Origin: Neocallimastix lanati (nom. inval.)
Lineage: Eukaryota > Neocallimastigomycota > Neocallimastigomycetes > Neocallimastigales > Neocallimastigaceae
NCBI GenBank assembly: GCA_016946835.1
Contig: JACVTC010000021.1
Span: forward strand, 1,327,001 to 1,391,000
Length of the DNA: 64,000 bases
Reading direction: 5' to 3'
The notes below the pieces were generated by a model that saw only the letters and a list, made by a program, of their open reading frames with translations, searched no databases and had not been told where the DNA came from. Positions 55,023 through 64,000 of this stretch are shown one piece after another. Position 1 is the stretch's first letter. Every line of letters begins with the position of its first letter. A program made the position numbers and the translations under genes.

Positions 55023-55973
55023 TTAACATTTAAATGGTTTAGCAAGCTCATTTACTATATCTTTACATGAATCAATGGAATGAATCAATGAACTAGTATT
55101 AGCCATAGTGTTTGAGGAAGCATCCATATCTCCTTCAATCCAACCCTTAAAGCAATTACCAACCGATGGATTAAGATTTCCTTTTTTATTTTCTTCGAGA
55201 GCTTCCCTTGCCACTTTATGTGGAGTACTTCTCCATCTATTTTCACCATTCCATATTTGGAATGGAATATATTCATCAGGATCAGCATTCATAATATCTT
55301 CCTTAAAGTTTTGGGCTAAACGACATTCCTTAGAAGTCATAAAGCGAGTTCCCACATAAACACCTTCAGCACCAACAGCTATCGCCGCTCTTACTAATTT
55401 TTCATTGACAATACCTCCAGCCGCAAGAACTGGAATTTTAACCGCATCTGAAATTAAAGCGGTAATAGAAGCCATACCATTTACAAGACTTGGCATACAT
55501 CCTCCTTCATCACAACCTGTGGCTACAATAATATCAGCGCCGGCTTTTTCGGCTTCCTTAGCACCTCTAACGGTAGGATTTATTTCTCTTGCAATTAATG
55601 TAAAACCATCCTCTTTCCATTGTCTAAATTCTTCAGGAGAAATATTTCCAGCAGCAGCAAGAATTTTAACTCCTTCTTCTTTACAAAGTTTCAAAATAGC
55701 TTTACTATATCCAGCTGGGTCATAACGAGCAGGAGCAACATTCATACCAAATGGTTTATCAGTAAGTTCACGTGTTTTACGGATGGTTTTTCTCATTTCA
55801 TCAACGGTATCTTTCACGGATGTCACTGGCTTCTTATAACCTCCATTTGGACCAATGACACCAAGACCACCAGCATTAGAAACGGCTGCTACTAATTTTG
55901 GAGACGTAATCCATAACATAGGAGCTTGAATAATAGGTTTTTGAATGCCAAGTATTTTACAAACTCTATTCAT
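55023..55973 (-). CDS. Nitronate monooxygenase-type FMN enzyme, 316 aa
   Basis: Single exon, no signal peptide, so probably cytosolic. The fold is the FMN-binding TIM barrel of the nitronate monooxygenase / FabK family: N-terminal KPIIQAPMLWITSPKLVAAV with AGGLGVIG, central KILAAAGNISPEEF, ADIIVATGCDEGGCMPS, phosphate-binding IPVLAAGGIVNE and AVGAEGVYVGTRFMTS, and a C-terminal IWNGENRWR. Length is normal. It would oxidise nitronates (detoxifying propionate 3-nitronate or nitroalkanes) or, less likely, act as an enoyl reductase. The EAGGH motif of class I enzymes is replaced by DEGG followed by Cys, so the usual His is missing, and the exact substrate is open. The prokaryote-like sequence and lack of introns suggest acquisition from bacteria, common in this phylum. 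Confidence 0.85.
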   Translation of the reverse strand: MNRVCKILGIQKPIIQAPMLWITSPKLVAAVSNAGGLGVIGPNGGYKKPVTSVKDTVDEMRKTIRKTRELTDKPFGMNVAPARYDPAGYSKAILKLCKEEGVKILAAAGNISPEEFRQWKEDGFTLIAREINPTVRGAKEAEKAGADIIVATGCDEGGCMPSLVNGMASITALISDAVKIPVLAAGGIVNEKLVRAAIAVGAEGVYVGTRFMTSKECRLAQNFKEDIMNADPDEYIPFQIWNGENRWRSTPHKVAREALEENKKGNLNPSVGNCFKGWIEGDMDASSNTMANTSSLIHSIDSCKDIVNELAKPFKC

Positions 55974-56210
55974 TTTGTATGTTTATTGAAATAATTCTTT
56001 TTTATAAAAAAAAAAAATAAAAAATAAAAAATAAAAAATAAATAAATATATATATATATATAGAAAAAAAAATTTTTTTTTTAATTAAAGTAAAAGATAA
56101 AATATATAAGTAATATAATTTTCTTTCTTAATTGTTCTTATATGTTCTTTTAAGAAAAACCAACAAATTAAAAAAAAAATAAAAAATAAAAAATAAAAAA
56201 AAAGAAAAAG

Positions 56211-56242
<32 letters not shown>

Positions 56243-56702
56243 AGGAAAAATTTAAAGATCTAAGAAAAATACTCCATACAGTAGCCAATTAACCTTAATT
56301 AAAATTTTTTTTAATTAATACTTAAAAAAAAAAAAATTTTAATTAATAATTTTTTTTTAAAAAAAAATAAAAATAAAAATAAAAATAAAAATAAAAATAA
56401 AAATTAAATCAAAAAGAAAAAAATGAAAATAATTATTAATTTTATTATTAATTATTAATAATGTTTATATTTTATTTTATTTAATTTATTTTTATTTTTA
56501 TTTTTATTTTTTTTTATTTTTTTTTATTTTTTTTTATTTTTTGGATTTATTGGAAAAAAAAAAAAAATAAAATAAAATAAATAAATAAATAAAAAATTAT
56601 ATTCATTATAAATTTTAAATAAAATTTAATTATTATTAATTCTATGGTTATAATCATTAATAATAATGTTTTTTTTTTTTTTTATTTGGGTTTGGTGGAA
56701 AA

Positions 56703-56750
<48 letters not shown>

Positions 56751-57456
56751 AAGAAAATTTTATATTTTTTTTTTTATTTGGGTTTGGTGGAAAAAAAAAA
56801 TATATATATATATATATTGAAGAAAAATTTATATTTATTATAAATTTATAGATTTATTGAAATAGAAAATAATAATAATTAATAAATAATGAATTATTAC
56901 TAAATAATAAATAAAAATTATTAAATATTAGATAAATAAATGAATAAATGAATATAAAATTAACATAATTGTAAATTAAAAGTAAAAAAGGATTAAAGAC
57001 TCTTTCCTATTATTAATAAACGTTAAAATTAAGTAAAAAGAAAAAAAAAAAAAAAAGACAACTACTAATTAAAAAATCAAATGAAATAAATTTATTTATT
57101 AAAAAATAATTGTTTTATAATAAAGTATTAAAGTTTAAAATAAAATAAAAAAAAAAAAGTTTAGTTTAATCTAATCTTAAATTTTTTTTTTTTTATTTTT
57201 ATTATTTATATTTATTTTTTTATTATTATTATTATTGTTAAACATTGTAGTTAGGTGTTTTAATCTACATTATACAATATTAATAACTCTGATATTAATA
57301 AAAGTTTATGAGTTATTGAGTCAGTGAAGACTTATTAAACTTCTTTATGTAAACTCCTAACAATTCATTAAATATTAAAATATAGAAATACTAAAAGTAT
57401 AACTAGAATCATTAATTATAGAGTTTTATTTTATTTATTTTTAAATTCTACTTTTT
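55974..57456. other. AT-rich intergenic region with simple repeats
   Basis: No gene seen. AAAAAT-type tracts at 56015-56045 and 56345-56400, and a doublet in which tttatttgggtttggtgg is followed by A and then AT runs (about 56680-56750 and 56773-56820). Confidence 0.6.
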
Positions 57457-57488
57457 AGTTTAAAATTTTTAATGAAACTTTTGAAGTG

Positions 57489-57725
57489 AATGTGGTTCAT
57501 TTCGCCAATTTTTATAATACAAATTTTCAATACGCCATTTATTTTTAAAGGCTTGTAAAATTTTTTGTTAACGCCATAAAAAATTTTAATAAAATTATAT
57601 GTTAAAAAAAAAAATGTATAAATAAATAACAAAATAATACAATAAAATAATATTATGTAGCATATTATAACTATAGCCACAAATTTATATATATCACGTG
57701 AATTTGGCGTAATGAAACCTCTCCT
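57489..57725. mobile_element. Possible small inverted-repeat element (MITE-like)
   Basis: GGTTCATTTCGCCAATTTTT near 57490 and, inverted, GGTTTCATTACGCCAAATTC near 57722 form imperfect terminal repeats about 235 bp apart. Further ACGCCAT motifs occur at about 57532 and 57575. No ORF of note lies between. No clean target duplicate is visible, so this stays a candidate. Confidence 0.35.
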
Positions 57726-57904
57726 ATTTATTTATACATGATGTCACGTGTATTTATTTATTTATAACATATATATATTAAATTAATTATTTATAAATTA
57801 AATCTATTCAAAGTATATTAAATATTTTATAAATATATTTAGATTGTTAATATCTTAAATATTAAATATTATTATGTTACTTACATAAAGAGAGAGATGT
57901 ATTG

Positions 57905-57936
<32 letters not shown>

Positions 57937-58023
57937 GAAATTGAAAACTATGACGTTTAAGCTTTATTTAGATAATCTTAGTCTCGTTATTTACGAAAAT
58001 GTAATTAAATGAGGCAAAATTAA

Positions 58024-58057
<34 letters not shown>

Positions 58058-58080
58058 AAATCAGAACAAACGGAGTGAAA

Positions 58081-59082
58081 AAAGAAACCAAAAAGATTTA
58101 GATTTATATAAATTCTTTAGAGGAATTTAAATAAAGTCGAGAATTTTCATATTCGCTCGATGACTACAGTAGAAAATACTTGGGTTTATTTACTTGAAAC
58201 ATAAATCTGAGGGAGTACAGAAAATTATTGAATATCATAAACTTTATGAAAAAAAAAATTCTTGTCATTGTCATTGTAACGTAAAGGAAGTAAGATCTAA
58301 TAATGATTTAGATTACAATAATTCTAATTTTATAAAGCTATCTCAAAAAAAAAAATAAAGGAATTACATTTTAATTTTAAAATCATTCTACCTCCCAAGT
58401 AATCCTCAATAAAAATAGTTGCACCGTAAGGATTAATTAGACATAAGATATTTGTGTGAAAAAAAAAAAAAAAAAACATTATTCAGTACTACTAAATTAT
58501 CTTGCTATCCTGTGGGAGGAAGCTATTCAAAGTGCAGGTACCTTGTACAATTTTAAATCCACATCAGAGAATCAGAGTATCAGAGTAATAGAGAATTAAT
58601 TTTAAAATTACCGAAAGAAGAATTTTTAAATAAAAAAAAAATGATATATCTAACCTTCAAAATGCAAAGTATTTTTTTTCTTAAATTAATAGATAAAAAC
58701 AGGGACTACGAATTTTTCAACAAGAAAAAAATTGATATATCTAACCTTCAAAATGCAAAGTATTTTTTTTTTTGGATGAAAAAGTATTTTTTTTTCTTAA
58801 ATTAATAGATAAAAACAGAGACGAAGAATATTTCAATAAAAAAAAAATTGATATATCTTACTTTCAAAAAAAATTTTTTTTTTTTTTTTTTTTTTGGCTG
58901 CAAAGTATTTTTTTTTTGAGGGGTGTAAAAGTATTTTTTTTCTTTCTTTTCCTTCTTCTTAAATTAAAAGATTAAAACAGGGAAATATTTAAAAAATGAT
59001 AAAAGAAAGTCAAATATTTTTTTTTTTTTTTTTAGGATTACTCTTTCCAGTTTTCTTAGTTATCGTATTCTCGACATTACTT

Positions 59083-59116
<34 letters not shown>

Positions 59117-59485
59117 ATAATAGTTATCTGTGATGCCTACTTCAAAGAAAGTTCATTAGGCTCACTAGGTACAATATTTTTTTTTTAAATTCCTCAAATT
59201 CTTCAGTTAAACAAATTGAAAGAGGGGGGGGGAAACATCAATTTAATCAATCCTAATTATCATAATGGTTATGAAATGGATGACCGAAAACATAATAATA
59301 TTAATCCTAAAGATAATAGCCTAAGATAATACAGATTTAATGGATGAATACGATCATGAAAGTATGTTAGATAATAATTAAGAAAACCAAAAAAAAATAA
59401 TAATAATAATAATAAATTAATATAATGAAGATAAAATTAATGAAAATAAAATTAATGAAAATAATATTAATGAAGATCAATATTC

Positions 59486-59523
<38 letters not shown>

Positions 59524-59700
59524 GAAAATAATGAAATACAAAAAAAAAATAATCAATTCACTAAATTTGAAATAAAAATAATAAAATCAGATAAAAAAAA
59601 AAATTAGCTGAAAATCAAAAAGGAAATACTTAAAAAAAAAAAAAAAAATCAAACAATGAAGAAAGTGTATAATAAAAATGGCCATCAAATAATCAATAAT
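58081..59700 (+). pseudogene. Remnants of a decayed coding sequence with internal repeats
   Basis: Short open pieces with ordinary codon content, separated by stops and long A/T runs: KIIEYHKLYEKKNSCHCHCN (about 58220-58280), LSCYPVGGSYSKCRYLVQF (about 58500-58555), repeated LKLIDKNRD and NKKKIDIS units (58680-58860), and hydrophobic SIIVICDAYFKESS (about 59115) near the end. Base composition is less AT-rich than flanks. I do not recognise a family. Confidence 0.4.
58641..58860 (+). repeat. Imperfect 91/116-bp tandem repeat
   Basis: tgatatatct recurs at 58642, 58733 and 58849 with the shared order ttcaaaatgcaaagtattttt, then ttaaattaatagataaaaac. The third copy is longer through extra T-runs. 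Confidence 0.75.
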
Positions 59701-60020
59701 ATTAAAAAAAAAAAAAAAAAAAAAAGGTTCTCCCTTTTTTTTTGGAGGGATTTTATTTTTACAAAGGCTCTGAATATTATTTAGGAAACATATAGATAAA
59801 TATATCTTTATTTATTAATTTATTTATTTATTTGTTTATTTATTTATTTATTTATTTATTTATTTTAACTTTTTTTTTTTTTAATTTAAATGAGTAATAA
59901 TAAATTTTTTTTTTTCTTGATAATAAATACTTTAACAATTTTAATATAATGAATAATTTCATGGAATATAAGAAAATCTAATTATATTTATCATCTTTTT
60001 TTATTCACCATAAAATGTTC

Positions 60021-60053
<33 letters not shown>

Positions 60054-60233
60054 TATATATATTTCATTTATTATATATTATTACTAAAATGAATATAATT
60101 TTTTATGTCATATATTTTCTTTGTTAAAATTTGTAAAATTATTTTTTAATTTAAATAATATATATATATATATATTCTTTGATAATATCACAAGAATTAA
60201 TAATTTTGGAAGTAATCTCCAATAAAGGAATAA

Positions 60234-60264
<31 letters not shown>

Positions 60265-61429
60265 AAATTGAATGAATATAGTAAAATTTCCATTATTTAA
60301 TTTTTAACTTTTTTTTTTTTATTATTATTTTATTTTTTAATTTTATTTTAATTTTGAATTTTTTGAACCAATGATAAAATTTCATTATGTTGTACAAATT
60401 GAATAGAAATAGATAAATATATATTTTATTTTTTTATTTTATTTTAAATAATTTTATTTATTATTATTAAAGAAAAAAAACGTTATTTAAAAATTTAAAA
60501 AAAAAAAGAGTATTTTTGATGTATTAAATATTTCTTTTTTTTTTTTTTTTATTTTTTAATTTTATTTTTTAATTTCTTATTTAATAATTAAATAATTCAT
60601 TATTAATTATAAAAAAAAAAAAAAAACATTCCTTATTTTTTTTTATTATTAATCTGTTTTCATTAATTTTTTTTCTTAAATATTAATTTTTATTAAACAA
60701 ATATAAACATTGTGTTTATATATAATATAATACTACTAAACTATGATTTTTTTTTTTTTTTTTTACATGAATTATATACTACCAATACATTAATTTAATA
60801 CAAAAAGAAAAATAAAAAAAAAAAGAAATAATATAAATATTGTAAAGAAATGAATGAATGTAATATTGAAATGAATTAAAAAAAAAAATTACTAATCTAC
60901 AAATAAGTTGGAGTTGCGTATATGGTTCAAATCACTCCATTAAAAAAAAAATAAAAAAAAAATTGAATAATGATTAAATTCGGTGAAAGTTTAATTAAAA
61001 AAAATATTACTCTTGTTGTTTTATTAAATATTCTAATGAAATTAAAAGCTAAATGAATGAATAAAAAAAAAAAAGTATATATATATATTTAAATTTATAA
61101 TAAAAAATAAAAATAAAATGAAAAAAAAAAAAAATTATATATATTTTAATTCAATATAAAAAAACAAAATGAAATGAAAATGAAAATATATATATAATTT
61201 TTGTGAAAATGTATCTTTTAAATTTTCTATGATTCTTGTTTATTTTGTATTGTTTTTGTTTTTGTTGTTGTTGTTTTTATTTTTATTTTTGTTCTTACTT
61301 TTTTTATATTTTTATTAATAATGGTAAGATACACTTGTTAATATTTATACATATTTACAGAAAGGGGGAATTTATAAAAACAGAAAAATTGTTGAATTTT
61401 AAAATTAATGAATAATGAATTTTTTTTTT
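59701..61429. other. AT-rich intergenic region
   Basis: No gene seen. (TTTA)n at about 59808-59865, AT dinucleotide runs, many A/T homopolymers, and a (TTG)-rich patch at about 61250-61275. Confidence 0.6.
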
Positions 61430-64000
61430 TTTTCATCATTAGTATTGAAATTAACAAGAGATGAATATGTTATTTATATGTTCATTCTATTCGTAACACG
61501 ATTTATAAAGAAAATTTCTTCCCCAATAAAATAAAAATGTTTCATTTTGTTTTTATTCCTTAATTATTCTTTAAAAAAAATTACTCTTTAATTATTTTAG
61601 TTTTCTTTAATTATTCTTAATGGAATCTTATATATATACAATATTAACTTTTTTTTTATCGTATTATCAATATTTAATATTAATATGGCTTTAATATAAT
61701 GATTTTAAAAAATAATGATTTTTTTTTTTTTTTTTTGGATTCAACTTTTGAAATTTCAGATAACATGTATGTAAGTATGTAATTATTCGTTCTATTCAAA
61801 GTATAATTTATATAGAGGTAACTTCTCCAATAAAATGAAATTTTATATTTTGTTTCTATTATTCTTTAATTATTCTTGATGGAAACTTATTATTTATTAT
61901 CAAATTATATCAATTTCAACTAAGAATGTAATATATGAAATTCGTATATATACAATATTAACTTTTCTTTTTATCTTTTTATTAATATTATTATTTAATT
62001 ATTTTTAATGGAAAAGTATTATCAATAATATATTATTTTTATAATATTTCTTTTGGATTCAACTCATGAAATTTCAGATCATATATGTATGTAATTATTC
62101 GTTCTATTCAAAGTACAATTTATATAGAGGTAATTTCTTCTCCAAGAAAATGAAATTTTTTTATTTTGTTTTTATTACTCTTTAATTATTCTTTAAAAAA
62201 AAATATTCTTTAATTATTTTAATTATTCTTTAAAAAAAAATATTCTTTAATTATTTTAATTATTTTAATTATTCTTTAATTATTCTTGATGGAAAAAATT
62301 TTTATTATTTATGATCAAATTATATTAATCTCAACTGACTAAGTAATATATGAAATTCCTATATATAAACAAGATTAAATTTTCTTTTTATCTTTTTATT
62401 AATATTATATCTTTAAATTATTTTAATTATTCTTTAATTATTCTTGATGGAAAAAAAATATTATTTATTATCAAACTAAAATATTATTTTAAAAATAAAT
62501 TATATTAATCTGAACTAAGAATGTAATATATATGAAATTCCTAAAATATACAAGATTACTTTTCTTTTTATCTTATTATTAATATTAATATGACTTTAAT
62601 ATACTGATTTTAAAAAAATAATGATTTTTTTTTTTTTTTGGATTCAACTTCTGAAATTTCAGATAACATATATGTAATTATTCGTTCTATTCAAAGTACA
62701 ATTTATATAGAGGTAATTTCTTCTCCAAGAAAATGAAATTTTTTTATTTTGTTTTTATTACTCTTTAATTATTCTTTAAAAAAAAATATTCTTTAATTAT
62801 TTTAATTATTTTAATTATTCTTTAATTATTCTTGATGGAAAAAATTTTTATTATTTATGATCAAATTATATTAATCTTAACTGACTAAGTAATATATGAA
62901 ATTCCTATATATAAACAAGATTAAATATTCTTTTTATCTTTTTATTAATATTATTCTTTAAATTATTTTAATTATTCTTTAATTATTCTTGATGGAAAAA
63001 AAAATATTATTTATTATCAAACTAAAATATTATTTTAAAAATAAATTATATTAATCTGAACTAAGAATGTAATATATATGAAATTCCTAAAATATACAAG
63101 ATTAACTTTTCTTTTTATCTTATTATTAATATTAATATGGCTTTAATATAATGATTTTAAAAAATAATGATTTTTTTTTTTTTTTTGGATTCAACTTCTG
63201 AAATTTCAGATCATATGTATTTGATTATTCGTTCTATTCAAAGTACAATTTATATAGAGGTAATTTCTTCTCCAAGAAAATGAAATGATTTATTTTGTTT
63301 TAATTATTTTTTAATTATTCTTGATGGAAACTTATTATTTATTATCAAATTATATCAATTTCAACTAAGAATGTAATATATGAAATTCGTATATATACAA
63401 TATTAACTTTTCTTTTTATCTTTTTATTAATATTATTATTTAATTATTTTTAATGGAAAAGTATTATCAATAATATATTATTTTTGTAATATTTCTTTTA
63501 GACTTAACTTCAGATAACATGTATATAATTATTCGTTCTATTCAAAGTACAATTTATATAAAGGTAATTTCTTTTCTATGAAAATGAAATTTTCTATTTT
63601 GTTTTTATTATTCTTTAATTATTTTTAAATTATTCTTTAATTATTCTTTATGGAAATTTATTTATTACCAAATTATATCAATCTCAACTAAGAATGTAAT
63701 AGATGAAATTTATATATATACAATATTAACTTTTCTTTTTATCTTTTTATTAATATTATTCTTTAATTGTTTTTAATGGAAAAGTATTATCAATAATATA
63801 TTATTTTTATAATATTTCTTTTGGATTCAACTCATGAAATTTCAGATCATATATGTATGTAATTATTCGTTCTATTCAAAGTACAATTTAATAGAGGTAA
63901 TTTCTTCTTCCAAGAAAATGAAATGATTTATTTTGTTTTAATTATTTTTTAATTATTCTTGATGGAGAATCAATTATTTATAAATAAATAATATTAATAA
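61430..64000. repeat. Complex satellite array, running past the window end
   Basis: The phrase attattcgttctattcaaag recurs at about 61782, 62093, 62677, 63224, 63528 and 63862, each followed by tataattta(ta)tagaggtaa and a copy of aagaaaatgaaat. A diverged copy lies near 61480. Spacings are about 311, 584, 547, 304 and 334 bp, so units come in a short and a long form; the long form has extra ttctttaattattttaatta and tatataaacaagattaa blocks. No coding content. Confidence 0.85.

Overview
The window looks like a nuclear scaffold of an anaerobic gut fungus (Neocallimastigomycota, the Neocallimastix/Piromyces/Anaeromyces group). The intergenic DNA is almost pure A+T, full of homopolymers and microsatellites. 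Against it stand a few isolated genes of higher GC content, CotH-family secreted proteins (one ending in two fungal dockerins), a secreted Thr-rich protein with a CBM18 chitin-binding module, and GT-AG introns. The phylum assignment is inference from gene content and composition.

Layout. 1-26.0 kb: three direct copies of a ~5.2 kb unit, each carrying a minus-strand gene for an Asn-rich protein I do not recognise. Copy A is cut by the window start (1-788), copy B is frameshifted (4003-6106) and copy C is intact (22262-24448). Copy B is interrupted by a complete Ty1/copia retrotransposon on the minus strand (7456-13893, LTRs identical by eye, one 1961-codon gag-pol ORF). A second copia element on the plus strand (15672-21291, LTRs differing at two positions, two frame breaks) lies between copies B and C. 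Both elements have the same primer-binding site, which matches the anticodon arm of tRNA-Lys(CUU), so a 5' half-tRNA primer is likely.

26.3-35.0 kb: a nest of decayed LINE-type non-LTR retrotransposons, all on the minus strand. LINE I (29698-34683) sits inside LINE II, which sits inside LINE III. Two of the insertions are bracketed by readable target-site duplications (14 bp and 18 bp). LINE II has a chimeric 5' end.

35.9-38.0 kb: a secreted, repeat-rich, CBM18-bearing protein on the minus strand. 38.0-42.6 kb: simple-sequence DNA. 42.6-53.2 kb: a tandem plus-strand CotH cluster with one decayed copy, one intact gene with a GPI-anchor-like tail, and one intact gene with two dockerins. The two intact genes share three-exon structures with an identical 37-nt first exon that encodes the start of the signal peptide. 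55.0-56.0 kb: an intronless, bacterial-looking nitronate monooxygenase-type FMN enzyme. 57.4-57.7 kb: a possible small inverted-repeat element. 58.0-59.7 kb: remnants of a decayed gene with internal repeats. 61.4 kb to the window end: a complex satellite array with short (~300-335 bp) and long (~550-585 bp) spacings.

The host genes fit a life built around extracellular carbohydrate-binding and dockerin-bearing protein complexes. Most of the rest is recent duplication and retroelement activity in extremely AT-rich DNA. The least explained part is the repeated unit with the unknown Asn-rich protein.
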